A DNA stretch of 64,000 nucleotides from Lojkania enalia (Eukaryota; Ascomycota; Dothideomycetes; Pleosporales): contig ML986698.1 of assembly GCA_010094045.1 (NCBI GenBank), positions 1-64,000 on the forward strand, in the 5' to 3' direction. How positions within the stretch are numbered: position 1 is the first letter of the stretch; each line of letters starts with the position of its first letter. This document shows, piece by piece, positions 11,800 through 23,459 of this stretch. Position numbers and translations under genes: made by a program. The notes under the pieces are model-generated. The model saw only the letters and a program-made list of their open reading frames with translations. It ran no database searches and was not told the DNA's origin.

Positions 11800-13046
11800 G
11801 GAAGTAGTTAAGGTGATGATGACCTAGATCAATGTGCGAACAAACTATGCTGTAACGATGAGCCTATCCAATTGGTACCAACGCGATTGATTCACAATCC
11901 AATAGGAGCAGAGACAGGCCCTATACACTTAGTAACGGCCCCGGATATCCAACACAATCCAGAGTTATATTAACCCAAATATGCAATCTTCAGCAACTGT
12001 TGGAGCGAGGATCCCCCTTTCAAGACCACAGCATCCAGAACAGCCACCATATGAAAGGTATCACACTGTCAGAATTACCTAATACATGTTTAGAGGTGTT
12101 GCATCCAGTAAGAGATTTAAGAACACGATTCCTATGGGTTAATGCCCTATGTATTCTGCAAGGCGATAGGCTAGACTGGGAGATTGAAGCATATAGAACG
12201 AATAGGGCTTACAACGCAATCATCCCCTTATCGACACAAGCTTGCTACGAATATTTCCTCTTAGAGCTGTCCTAAATCTCGCTGAGTGCCGAAAATCCTT
12301 TCCGGACCCACCTCAACCCCGAAATCAGGGGCAACTTCAGAATAAGCAGCACTGATCCAAATATAGCCATCCTCTTCTCGACTGCGACATCAGGCTTAGG
12401 CCGCCAGGAGTGCTTGTCAAGGGGATAAAAAGAGTATGGACCTTTCAAGAGCATATCATGTCCAAACGCCGCCTCTTTTTCGGGTAGAGATGGAGCGGCT
12501 TTCGACTGCTAGAACTGGGTTCGGACGCTGGACTATCCAAAACAGGCAAACACGTGGGTGGGCGAAACCACGGGGAAGTCGGTCAATGAGCTCAAACAAG
12601 CCTAGGAAGGCGTTGAGTACAATCAGATCCTAGAGTACACACATCGAGCTCATTCTATCCCTAGTGATCGATTGCCCGCTGTCAGTCGGATAATGAATGT
12701 GACCTCCGCTACAACAAATGACGGTTATCTGACTAGATTATCGAAAGGTAACATTGTCCCAGGTATTTTCCAGACTCATGATGATGATGAAAGTATCGGT
12801 TCTGCTCCACTATTTGAAGATTTTATTGCGGATCTGCGCCCTCGCGAAAACTATATAGTGTCCTCGTGGAGCCGAGCCTTTCGGCCAAGACCATGCGTCG
12901 AATGCGAGATCGAAGCGGAACCGGTTGTGCAAAGTAACAATTCTTTCGGAGCAGTTATTTCCGCACACCCTATGTTATACAGCTGTATACCCCAACTTTT
13001 AGTGACCGAGAAAGATTCTCAATATGTGCAGAATCGTCTTCTTTGA
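11800..13046 (+). pseudogene. broken HET-domain (heterokaryon incompatibility) gene
   Basis: Pieces of a HET protein occur in the right order but in different frames. About 11827-11965 reads DQCANKLCCNDEPIQL then VPTRLIH, like the segment before the HET core. About 12055-12240 has LRTRFLWVNALCILQGD and DWEIEA, the hallmark of the core (usual form RYLWIDSLCIIQDD, DWE). About 12425-12480 has RVWTFQEHIMSKRRLFFG, the RGWTFQE motif. About 12670-12900 has RLPAVSRI and YIVSSWSRAF, the usual YRAPSWSWAS region. Stops and frameshifts lie between every block. HET genes take part in non-self recognition and cell death on fusion. This copy cannot make a full protein. Confidence 0.8.
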
Positions 13047-13906
13047 CAATATCGGAGCGAGGTCCGGGTCATAGAATGTAGAATGTGATGCCGATTTCCA
13101 CAATGTGGTCTCACAAGACGACGGAAATATCCATACTGGCCTTAAGCATCTAGAATTGATGCCATGAACTAAGATTTAGCTTATTACTGCGCAAAATGGT
13201 TGGGGAGTACCTGTTAGTTCCGACGGCATCATAGGGCCAATGCTTCTTCCAGCTTCAGATTTCGGCGGCGTCAGTGATTGGATAAGAGCTGGAACATTCC
13301 ATTTATTTCAGAGTCGCGGAGGGAGGAGTGTATTTTATACGACCGAATTTCGTTATATATGGGTTATCTAAGTAATTAAAAAGAACTATAATTAAAAATT
13401 GGATTTCTAAATTATATAATGAATTGAAAATAGGTATTAATATTCAACATCGATAATATAACAATTTTTGGAAAACACTAGTTGTTAATTCCAATATACA
13501 TTTGAAGAACCACCGACCTAAGAGAGATGTTTTGTATAGGTAGCGTAAGGGCTGGGTTGGTGCCGGCCCTGAATCCTGTAGCAAAAAGCGTATATGAGTT
13601 GGATCTATGAGGAGTTCGGACGCTACTTGTAGGCGTCCTAGGAATAGCATCGCCTTAAGTGTGTTAGCGGTGAGATGTGGGATATAGTACGGAGCTTATG
13701 TGTGGTCCGTCTTCTACATTCTCCCATTCTCCGAATCTTCAATGTGTGCGGGAATCGAACTTAAAACTACAAACTAGAGATGAGGCAAAATATACGGCTA
13801 GATAGGGCTATGTTTCTGGTCGGTAAGGGCGTTATATACATGGACAGATGGAGATTGAGGTTCGGAGAAGCCCCCGAAAGCACAAGCTAAATCTTGGAGT
13901 CTCGTC
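13047..13906. other. AT-rich gene-free stretch
   Basis: Runs of AT-rich sequence (especially 13360-13500) and no supportable gene. A short stretch near 13750-13770 faintly recalls a tRNA T-arm, but no cloverleaf can be formed. Confidence 0.45.
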
Positions 13907-14353
13907 ATGCGCTATCTATTGTTGATCGCACTTGCTCTTTCTCTTACGACATCGACCTCCACACACTGGCGTCCTGCCTCCGACGTAATCTCAAATGAAG
14001 AAATAATCACAAATTACCAATCACAAATGAGTCTCGTACAGATAAAGTGCACTCTCATTACGGACGACCAACTTCTGAGTAGAGGAAACCGCCTGATGCG
14101 TCAGTTATGTCATGTCGAAAATCGATATCAGTTCCATGTATCGAGGTATTGCCCGCACATTATCTATCTTCCAGAAAGGTACTACTCCGTACCCGCTTCA
14201 CATTATGGAGGCGTTCTTTATCTGCCGCAGTCAACGGCGGAAGGGATACCTAAACCGGGGTCGGAACCCACACTCATGAACTGTATCACCGCTGCTTATC
14301 TCTTTGGGTCATGGAAGTACACAATAGTCAATCCTTCGCGAGGCTGGCTCTGA
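13907..14353 (+). CDS. possible small secreted protein, 148 aa
   Basis: An uninterrupted ATG-stop frame with a convincing signal peptide (MRYLLLIALALSLTTSTST) and a mature part of about 128 residues containing four cysteines, in the contexts IKCTL, QLCHV, RYCPH and MNCIT. No domain is recognised. Size and features fit a secreted effector-like protein, but the gene sits between decayed sequences and could be a chance or truncated frame. Function unknown. Confidence 0.35.
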   Translation: MRYLLLIALALSLTTSTSTHWRPASDVISNEEIITNYQSQMSLVQIKCTLITDDQLLSRGNRLMRQLCHVENRYQFHVSRYCPHIIYLPERYYSVPASHYGGVLYLPQSTAEGIPKPGSEPTLMNCITAAYLFGSWKYTIVNPSRGWL

Positions 14354-14918
14354 TTGTGTGAATTTCAGTGCGTCTTGCATCAGAATTCTGTACAACGGTC
14401 CATTACCATGCTCCTTTTCTCCGTGGTTATGGCTCTGGGTCAATTCTCGAAGTCTTAACCTAGTCTCTTGCTGATCTATATGTGCTTGACCTATTTCCAA
14501 CTCTCAATATTTTCCGGGGCCCAGACATGCCGTCCTCACCCTTTTCTAAGGATTGAGCTATTACAGCGTTGAGTATTCCGAAATTTCTACTCGGGACAAT
14601 GATTTCCAATACCTGGCTACTGGGGCCTAGCATGAGCTCGGGTTCTGGCGCTATAATATGAATGTATAGCATCCTTAATATGGCTAGAAAGATCTGCGCC
14701 GGGTTCATCCTTACCCCGTCTACTTCACAAAAGGACTCTTGCCGGTCTGCGGGCCCCGCACTACAAGCAGGGTTCTTCCCGCGTCTGATAACAGTTGTTT
14801 ACAACTTTCTGCACAGTTGGTGTCTGCATAAGATTGCTGCCGGTCCTGTTGTTTGTCCGACGTGTCTAATTCCCAAAATTTCTCCGCATCACCAGACCCC
14901 CAACGATCGAGATTAGTC
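14354..14918. other. intergenic upstream of the sugar transporter
   Basis: No gene is recognised. This stretch includes the 5' region of the MFS gene that starts at 14919. Confidence 0.4.
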
Positions 14919-16632
14919 ATGATGTCTACTGACAACAAAGACCCAGACACGCCTATCGAAGTGCGCAAGCTAGCAACCCGAGAAGATGCTGAAATAGTTC
15001 GAGAAGCGATTGAAATCGAGCATGGGCTAAGCTTTCGCGATGCGATAAGGCTATATCCTAAAGCAATAGGATGGTCAATGTATTTCAGCTTGGGGGTCAT
15101 CATGTTATGTGTGTATACAAGACCCGCTCCGAAGCCTACCACGTCTTTCAATCGCTGACGCTCGCATAGCATTTGATCCCCAGCTTCTCGGAAACCTCTA
15201 TGCTATGCCAGCCTTTCAGAAAGATTTTGGATACCCGTTCAAAGATGGCTACCTCATATCCGCTGCCTGGCAAACCGGCCTTAGTATGGGCAATCCTATT
15301 GGGCAAGTTGTAGGTGCACTGGCTGCCGGTTATCCAATGGAGTGGTACGGAAGGAAAAAGACTTTCAATGTGTGTGTGATCGCTGTTGCTGGACTCGTCT
15401 TCATACAATTTTTCGCCCGCTCTCTGCAAGTTCTGCTCGCAGGAGAATTACTTGCCGGCCTAGTACTTGGAGCATTTGTGGTCATTGCACCTGCCTATGC
15501 TTCGGAAGTAACTCCTGTGACATTTCGAAGTGTCTCAACGTCTTATGTCAATCTGTGCTTCGTCACTGGGCAACTGCTGGGGAACGGTGTGACAGCGGCC
15601 ACCAAGGACATCGATAGCCACTGGGCCTATTCCATTCCATTTGCACTGCAATGGTTTTGGGTTTTGATGATTCTTCCGGGGATGTTCTTTGCTCCAGAAA
15701 GTCCCTGGTGGCTCGCGAGACAGGGCAGGATGGCGGATGCCGAGAGATCACTCAGTCGACTTTCGAGCAAAGTTGTCAACGTGAAAGCGGTCCTCGCCCA
15801 AATTATTGAAACGGACAAACTCGAGACGCAAATGGAAGCTGGAAGTACCTACTTGGACGTCTTCCGCAAGGTTAACTGGCGCCGTACCGAGGTTGCGATT
15901 GGTGTCTATGCCACTCAAGTATTGTGTGGTATCTATCTTATCAATTATGGGACATACTTCTTCAACCTTGCCGGGTTGAATACTGAACAGGCCTATAACA
16001 TGGGCATCGGCTTTATGGCAGTGGGGTGGGTCAGCACCTGTCTTTCATGGTTCTTGATGCAAAAATTTGGGCGGAGGCCATTGTACAACACTGGCCTGGC
16101 CGTCTTAATGATCATTATGTTTTTGGTGGGAATACTAGATGTCGTGGAAACTAAAGGGGCTCTATGGGCTCAGTCCGCTTTGTAAGCTCCTTTGCTCTCC
16201 TTTAAGTAATGTTGTCACTAGGTATTGACGTATGGCAGACTACTGGTGTGGAATTTTACGTTTGATTGGAGGTAAGTACCCCTTAATACTGCGTTGATTC
16301 GATCGCTCACATAGCCTAGTGTGGGGCCTGTCGCCTACGCCATTTTTTGCGAAGTTAGCGCGACTCGTGTGCGCTCTAAAACCATTGCAGTTGCTACGGC
16401 CGTGCAAGCAACTGTCGGGATTATCATGACTGTTGCAATCCCTTACCTCATCAATCCTGACGAAGCAGATCTAAGAGGCAAGCTTGGTTTCTTCTTTGGT
16501 GCACTGAGTGCGCCTTGCTTGATCTGGTGCTATTTCCGGGTTCCGGAAATGAAAGGGAGAACCTACGAGGAACTAGATATCATGTTTGAGAGGAATGTTC
16601 CGACGAGGGAATTTAGGAAATATCAGATTTGA
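14919..16632 (+). CDS. MFS sugar porter, alpha-glucoside permease type
   Basis: Exons 14919-15108, 15170-16181, 16239-16271 and 16320-16632 join in phase to 515 residues. The 33-nt third exon (LLLVWNFTFDW) restores the family sequence LLLVWNFTFDWSVGPVAY. Sugar-porter signatures are present: GYPMEWYGRKK (the GRR/K loop after TM2), PESPWWLARQGR at the end of TM6 (PESPR-like), and a VPE-type motif (RVPEMKGRTYEELD) near the C-terminus. The general build matches fungal maltose/alpha-glucoside-type permeases, which import sugars by proton symport across the plasma membrane. Two adjacent ATGs (14919 and 14922) are in frame. It stands 2-8 kb from the decayed sugar-acid genes and may have served that pathway; this last point is inference. 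Confidence 0.9.
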
Positions 16633-17743
16633 AAGTAAGCGCAGCGGAGGTAGGGGTGAAATTGGTTGGTTGCTGATACATTCAACGCAAATTTTTTACG
16701 CCTATGGGCATCTATGGCTAGGACACTTGCAGACTTGTAAAAATGGTATGCCATCGTTGCTTGATGCTAGACAATACTCTCTCATTTAGAACATATGAAA
16801 GATTCGAATTGGGCTTCCTGACCGGAAACTCCCAACCATTCGTGCCAAAAACATGCTATAATAGCTATCCTTGTGCTTACATATCAATCGCACGCAATTG
16901 CAACCCGTTATTGGATGGAGTGTCTCCCTATGTCGTCCTAGGAACCTCGTCATCTTCCATACTTCTTCTGATACCCTTAGATGGGGTAGAAGAGTAATGT
17001 CAGCAGTTCCACTCATAATAACCCTTCTCACGTGTCACTAATACATTCTTGTATAACTTCAATTGATACCTTTCTCGCGATTGCTAATCATCTATTTGCT
17101 AAGCTATTTCCTCTGTTGGTTAATTAAATCAGAAGTGTCGAAACTATTTAAGAAGTGGTTATTAGGTGGGTGCGACGTCGAAGTCTATGTAAAGTTTTCT
17201 ACGTATTATGTCGTATCCAGGATGATTCCAGTCCTGTTAGCGATTGTTCCCTCGTCTCGTCACGTCTTTTGCTAGCATTCTGATAACTACCTATACCGCC
17301 TATGCATTTTTATCAATGCGCAGCTTGAGACGATGGAAGATAAAAGGAAAAGCAAAGGGAGTATGCGAACTTGAGTTCGATCGCAAGATATATGGATCGT
17401 AGACATTAGTATGCAAGACTAATAGGTTCGGCGCGATGGTTCGTGGTGTAGTGTAACCAGATGTTCCGGAAAATATGAATGTGAACAAGGAAGAAGTTGT
17501 CTTAGCGATCGCTTCTAATGTCGTTGGGACTAGTATCCGCCGCTTTCCGGGCACAAATGCTACTATGAATACAGGATAAAACTTTCCACGCCGTCAAAAG
17601 ATTATCGTACCTTTCTACTAACAACTTTAATTTACATAGACAAAGTCTATGAACCCCCCCACATGCTCCATGTACCGCCCACGCAACATCCGCGTTCTCC
17701 CAACTATCGACTACCCCAGGCTTGTTGAGGGTGCAGTAAGAGC
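16633..17743. other. no gene seen
   Basis: Intergenic DNA between the transporter and the tRNA gene. The frames are short and none shows a recognisable family. The first part should hold the transporter 3' UTR. Confidence 0.4.
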
Positions 17744-17749
17744 AAAAAA
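17744..17749 (-). terminator. RNA polymerase III terminator of the tRNA
   Basis: A run of six T on the minus strand begins one base beyond the tRNA discriminator base, as expected for Pol III termination. Confidence 0.85.
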
Positions 17750-17750
17750 G

Positions 17751-17860
17751 TGACACGAGTGAGGTTCGAACTCACGCGGGTTTCCCCAGTAGAGATTTAA
17801 CCAGAGCGACCACATCGCAAAACTTAAATCTACCGCCTTAGACCACTCGGCCATCGTGTC
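17751..17860 (-). tRNA. tRNA-Leu(UAA) with 28-nt intron
   Basis: On the minus strand the 5' end GACACGA pairs with TCGTGTC at the 3' end, and the discriminator is A (position 17751), as in leucine tRNAs. The D arm GCCGAGTGGTCTAAGGC is followed by anticodon stem GTAGA and loop TT-TAA-G. The anticodon UAA lies at 17826-17824. The intron occupies 17822-17795, directly after base 37, and contains TTAAAT, which can pair with the anticodon as in canonical eukaryotic pre-tRNAs. Stem strand TCTAC, a long variable arm (class II) and T arm GTGAG-TTCGAAC-CTCAC complete the fold. A T6 terminator follows. Confidence 0.95.
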
Positions 17861-18155
17861 TTTCAAATTAAACTAACGAATTTCGATAATTGCTATATCT
17901 ATATTGTACCAAAAAGATGTCTACACCAAAATATTCAGAGATTCCGATGTTGGGGCGGAGCAGAGGGCGGGGCAAATGTTGCAGACGCGAGCCAATGGGA
18001 GTCGTGCTAAGCGAAGTGCCATGCCACCACAGCGATGAACTGCCGTCAGTCATATCTCGCCCATAAGATATGTCCTTTTCATTTGACATTCAACTCCCAG
18101 TATGTACTCAAGATATGCTGCATTGGGCGCCATAATGTGTCTCCATATACCAGGC

Positions 18156-19325
18156 CTACTTCGTCCCATCGCTCATCTTTCCACAGCTTTTCCTATTTGC
18201 TGTCCTCTTCAACCAGCAAATTCTAACCTTCGCCGTCCACTTCTTCATCTTCTCGCCTGGTGGAAGATAATGTTTCCTCGGCCAAAAAGGCTTCGGATCG
18301 TTCACTTCAATCTTCGTCCCTAGAAAACGGTTAACCCTAAACTTCGTCAATGCTAATGATTTTTTACATGCCCACTCTGCATTCGCAACGACATCCTACA
18401 ACCCCTTTACCTCGTCTTTCTCACCCTCAACCCAAAGGTAATATTTCCGTGCTATTAACTTAGGGGACACATTCACCAGGCCAGTGACGCAGCCCATGCT
18501 TCCTGCTTCTAGTGTCGGAAAGGGGAAGTTTGAGGATCCACTTTAGATGTTGCCGAACTGTTGAGGTGAGAATTTCAAATGAGGCGCTCGGCTTTGCCGA
18601 CGTTGCCGCATGTTAGTATTGCAGCAATGATTTTTGGTTGTGAGGCTAATGCGCTAAGGTTGTCGGACTTGAGGTCGATGCATGAGGCTATGCCTGGAAA
18701 CTACACTCGTTAGTATCCATCTCCTCGTTCGATTCAAAGGGATAGAAGTTAAGATATAGAGAAGTAGGTAGGATATATAATTTAAAATAGATAACTACCA
18801 ATAGACTCTCGTCGGCAATGTCTCTGTAGGAGCCATGTAACGCCTCCTCAGTCACAGCTTTCGCCCTGAAAATTTGAAGGTAACAGCAATGCAAAGCTTG
18901 CTCCAGCTTCCGCAGCGTCTTTTGTGAGTTGTATGGATTCGTTCGTGCTCTGCCCGCTAATACATACTACGAGCGGGTGGTGCAGTATCCCGAGCCCTGC
19001 CACCGCACGCCGAGCTATTCTGATGACTAGCAAAGCGCCCCTTAACTTAGGGTTCAAAAATTAAGGAGATATTCAGGTTGAAGACTTGGGCATATACCTT
19101 CGTGTTTCTCTTCTCTGTTCAGCAGCACGGCTCCACCATCCGCCCCTAGTACACCAATTCAAGTAATCCACTTTTTACGAGATTCTGATAGTGCCTGTAC
19201 ATGACATCTAGGTCGATTTTCTTGTATCCCCTTAGGTTTGTAAGTAGAAATAACAAGACAGTACGTGTCCGGTAGGAGCGTCTTCGCCCTGAGCAGTATC
19301 GTGGACTTTGTTGCTGGCATGATTG
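18156..19325 (-). pseudogene. broken DapA-family lyase (dihydrodipicolinate synthase/aldolase superfamily)
   Basis: Read on the minus strand, the family pattern can be followed nearly end to end but in several frames. The start is near 19325. KKIDLDV then YQNLVKSGLL matches the first helix, and VLGADG plus AVLLNREEKHEG matches the substrate-loop region. LVVCISGQSTNESIQLTKDA with AEAGASFALLLP follows at 19000-18900, then RAKAVTEEALHGSYRDIADE near 18850. The C-terminal part contains FPTLEAGSMGCVTGLVNV and NRFLGTKIEVNDPKPFWPRK. Stops and frameshifts separate these blocks. Members are Schiff-base aldolases/dehydratases, in fungi often linked to sugar-acid breakdown. The copy is dead. It sits next to the dead kinase and dehydrogenase genes described below. 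Confidence 0.8.
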
Positions 19326-19984
19326 TGGTCGCTTTGGGTCACTCAGTGTTTCTTCGAGCTCTACAATATTAAACGTGGCTCAGTGTAAAAAAATTCGTAG
19401 AAAGAGCCCCATATATCTTTCTCGATTAGGAAATAGTGAAAAAAGAGGAATGTAAAAGTGTAGTGCAGTGAAGAAGCGTGCGAGGAGATCAGGCTACTTT
19501 TACGCCCTCACTAACTCATGATGCGCACATTTGTTTTCCTGTTCCGCGCGGAATGTAGGAGGGTGGCGCGGAGAATGCCAAGATATACTTGCTTGTGTAA
19601 GGTTATATGGATCGCACGAGCCTTATTATGGATTAGCCCTTATATCATGTGATACCTAGGATAGACAGTATAAATAGCCTTGATCCTCCATGGATATGAT
19701 AAAAAATACAGCAGTTCTTCTCCTCATATTCCCTGATACTTTACAGCTTGACTTGATGCGTCTATCGATCATTGGAACGTCACCCCGTGCAGTGTCATCT
19801 AGTGCTTTATAGATAGCTGCATTTGGGTTATTATGATTGGAATGTTATGATTGGAAATGCGGGCTAGCCAACGGCGTGCGTTGTGAAAATACCATATGTA
19901 ATTTACAACATGTACACACTTATACGATTGGAGGTAAAATAACGCTTGCTTGGAAACGATAGCTCAAGCAGCGTAAAGGCTTTG
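19326..19984. other. spacer between two pseudogenes
   Basis: AT-rich, with no gene visible. It separates the DapA-like and DUF1537 pseudogenes, which are on the same strand. Confidence 0.4.
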
Positions 19985-21423
19985 GGCTACAACTTCCACT
20001 GAGTTACAAATTCATATAGTGTACAATTGTCAACAACATTCCCGGAAACACGAAGTATGCTATATATGGATTCATGTAGGTCTTTTCCTCGCATCTCCAG
20101 AGGGGAATATCAGTAGCTGCTTGGCCCACAATTATCGTCCTCTTCATACTCAATACTTTGGTTGCCATATCTGAACTCGTAACTCTCCCCTTTTCTTCGC
20201 AATTATATGCTTTGATTATCTCTTCAAGTGCGTGAGAAAGGAAACAAGAGAAGCGGCAACTGTAGGGGCGATATCGGGTGATTTTGCCTCGCTGGCTCCG
20301 ATAGGAAATTTACGGGGCGTCATTATGAGCACGCCTCGCAGGCATTTAAGTTCTAATTCGACGACTGAGGGCACGCTGGAGCTCCTCTTCCGACCACTTT
20401 GATGATGCCAGCAGTTTGCTAAGTTTGATTTTGACGGTTTCATATCCATCGCTGGATCTTTCTCTCGATATAGCCAGCTGAGTAGTGGTCTTTAAAACGT
20501 ATAAGCCAGCGATAATTAAACCACCCCTTGAAGGGTTGAGATGTAGTTGTTTAGATGAGATTGGGGGTATGGGAGAGATTCCCAGGCGAGCAGTTACAAA
20601 AGAAGCCCAAGAACGGTAGAGAATTTTTTGCATTGCGCAAGGGCTTGTAGAATGCCGAGAACTACAACATCCGTGTCATTTTCTATAGCATTATTGACGA
20701 TGATGATGCTACCTTTTCGATCGTTCAAAAGAACCTCCCCAATATTGCCGCACCGCCTGCCAGAATATCTAGCAGGCTTAAACCAAAGCCCCGCTCCCGT
20801 TCGATCTTACCTTTTGATTTTTCAACAACCCAGTTCCGTAGGTTATTGTTCTTGTATCCAAATTTAGCATCGCTTGGGAATGGTTTATCGGCAGCCGGCA
20901 CCCGACTATCTCCTTCGGCGACATAGTGCACATCGTTTAGGGTATATCGTCCACCCTAAAAAAAAGAGAAAGGTGCAATTATCCAAGCATCCGCGGACCC
21001 TAGTACTTCCTCAACTGCATCTGGATCAAGCAGAAAGTAGCCTCGTAGGGCGTCTCAGCAGCTTGCTTGAGGTTCTGGCATATATCCACCGTCAGCGCCT
21101 CTGCAGCTGGCTGGTGTAGCACGCGCATGTGTTTAGGGGCATGAAGAATTCACTTCCCAGCCTTATGTTTATGAATCCCTTCGCCAAGACGTCGGCAGTC
21201 CATGTTGTCAGAACTGCTATGTAGTGGCAGTCTGCGTGCCCGTGAGGTCGTCATCCAGCGCGACGAGTGTGGGGACGTCGGGATTCGACAGGATATCCCT
21301 GCGCGCTTGGGCTTGGAGGTCATCCAATGTCGAAGGAGACGGTGGAAGATGCGAGAGTGTAGCTCTAAGACGCGGTAGCAAGGGAATCCGGGTTAAGTCT
21401 GCGACTGGCATTTGAAGCGACAT
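19985..21423 (-). pseudogene. broken four-carbon sugar-acid kinase (DUF1537, OtnK/DtnK type)
   Basis: The N-terminal region (21423 downward) has TLVALDDDLTGTQT, the VLDDDPTGTQT signature of this kinase family, followed after a frameshift by IAVLTTWTADVLAKG. GYFLLDPDAVEEVL and WIIAPFSFF*GGRYTLNDVH follow, where the stop (TAG) replaces the usual Gln (CAG). HYVAEGDSRVPAADKPF is next. The nucleotide-binding C-terminal domain shows SRGGLIIAGLYVLKTT, GVLIMTPRKFPIGASEA, SDMATKVLSMKR and VGQAATDIPLWRCEE, ending near 20000. Family members phosphorylate 3-keto-L-threonate or D-erythronate intermediates. At least four interruptions make it nonfunctional. Confidence 0.85.
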
Positions 21424-22309
21424 CTCGACACCTCTGACTAAGATTATGTTCTATGCTGCTTTCAGTGGAATATTAGCACGCACCGCAATTGGTTTCATGA
21501 GTGCTTGTATCTCTGTGCAGCTGTTCGGAATATCGGCGGGTTATGCGCATTTTCCGTCTAGAAGAACCGATGCCTTCCCACACAAGTGAATATTGGCCAA
21601 ATAGTTTCCTCATGGAAGTAGGATCAACTAGTGTTTAAATACGTAGTGATTATGAGTCACAGGTTGAAATGAAAATTGACAGTGCTACGGGTTTTGGTGA
21701 TGTATAATGAATGACTTGGTATTGTTTTTGCTCGTGCCTAGTTAAGCGCCGATTGTACTCATTTGTGTGTAGTAAATATTTCTGGGGGTCGTTTCAGATA
21801 GAATGTCAAATGGTAAACTATAACAAACCTGACTATGGTTCACATTAAGCTCTCGTAAGAGTTATTTATAGAACAAAACTCTGCGATTCGGGAAGTTTGG
21901 AGGCCGATTGACGTTCTCCAGCCTCGCTGGTCGTGTATGGGGTCGGATCGCATCGGAATTCTTTCCGACAGGGGACACATATTGTCCCGTATCAGGCAGC
22001 ATCAATTGCTGAGGCAAATATTGATGTATTGAAGGAGGGTAAGTGGCCTGCCTGGCCAGAGGCTGGTAGTGGCGAGACTATGTAGACCTGAAAACAAACC
22101 AACTATAATAGGATAGTAGAATCACGTGCCACATATCGTACTAGCTTCTTGGTCCTGCGGCGGGATAACCACGTCGAGAGATCGAAGAAAAAAAAATTTT
22201 TTAAATGAGTATATAATGTACAGTAGGTCTTATATTCGATGCGAGACATTCACTAGCTCGTTCTACAACTAGTCGCCGTCCCCCAGCAATATCATAGTAA
22301 GCTCCTCTT
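21424..22309. other. former divergent promoter region
   Basis: Non-coding, AT-rich. It lies between the minus-strand kinase pseudogene and the plus-strand dehydrogenase pseudogene, so it was probably their shared upstream region. An A8-T6 run sits at 22190-22201. Confidence 0.45.
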
Positions 22310-23302
22310 TATACCACCACGGCCAAATATACCCTGATTACAGACGTAGGGGACTTCATCGGCCAGGTGCTCGCCGCGTCTCTTCTAGAATCCGAATTAC
22401 ACTCATCTCATACTTGCCATCGTTCTTAACCACCCGGCCCCATCAAACTCAAAACGTGCAGAACCACTAAAAGTAGACATAACGGACCCATCTACTTTCA
22501 ATTCTTGGCTTGGTAGCCAAGAATGGGATGCCTACTACTTTTGCATGGCGTCACGTCCGGTGGCGCAGAAGGAATCTCGACCTCACGCGTGCTGTCATCC
22601 TCGACTTGTATCGATTAGCTCCGTATTATCTTAGGAAGAACCAGCCCGGTGTGGTTGTTACGTTTCCATCCTCACTAGTAATATATGGCCTCCCTGAGTC
22701 TCTGAACGAAATCATTTCTGAAAAGATATAGCCTATTCCAGTCTCCGTATGGTGCAGAGAAACTGATCGTCGAAACATTGGTAAACAACTTCTTCAGAAG
22801 AGGATTAATCGATGGCCGAGTTGTCTTTCTGCCTTTAGTTGTCATACGACCTAGCGCGCTCTCAGCCGTTGCATCGAGTTTCGCAAGCGGTATCGTTCGC
22901 GAACCCCTGAAAGGCGAGAGAACCATACTGCCAGTGAGCAAATATTTGGATATGTGGATATGCTCGCCAAAGACAGTCATTAGGAATCTTGTTTCTATTA
23001 AGGATGTCCCGAAGCAGAAATTCGGCAACAATCGCGGGCGAGTTGTGAATCTATCTGGCTAAACAGTCAAAGTTGGCCGAATTTTAGATGCCCTGGAAGC
23101 TGTTGGTGGAAAAGCTGTGGGTATAGAGGAAATGAAGCGACACGATAAGATTGAAGGTGTCCTCGCGAGTAGGCCAGTACACTTCGATACATGGGCGGCA
23201 AAAAGTCTCGGATTGGACAATATTAGTCTGAAAAAAAGAGGTACAGAATTTTGCGAGGAGTCTGACGAAGTAGTGGTTCTGCAGTCTTGTAGAACACTAT
23301 AG
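22310..23302 (+). pseudogene. broken DenD-like D-erythronate dehydrogenase (NAD-dependent epimerase fold)
   Basis: TLITDVGDFIGQVLAASLLE at 22330-22395 corresponds to the Rossmann motif GAGGFIG, with two Gly codons changed to Asp or Val. Further on are NQPGVVVTFPSSLVIYGLPE, the SDR catalytic element SPYGAEKLIVETLVNNF, then LIDGRVVFLPLVVIRP, ASSFASGIVREPLKGER, MWICSPKTVIRNLVSIKDVP and TVKVGRILDALEAVGGKA. These follow the order of DenD-type erythronate dehydrogenases. Frame changes occur near 22550, 22735 and 23035, and there are in-frame stops. With the DUF1537 kinase pseudogene it forms the core of an erythronate/threonate-type pathway. Dead copy. Confidence 0.8.
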
Positions 23303-23459
23303 TAGCCTAAGTAGTTTTTTTTATTTTCGGCTACTCTACCCTAGACTATCAATTACTGGTTGCAGTTGCTAAAAGTCCAGTATCGACCATTTAACACTCC
23401 ATAGTCAGAACTACTGGAAGCGAAGATTATCAAAGCTTACCCTAGTGATGGAATAGAAT

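Noticed and set aside
13741..13775. tRNA-like T-arm sequence
   Set aside because: No matching acceptor, D or anticodon stems could be built around it.
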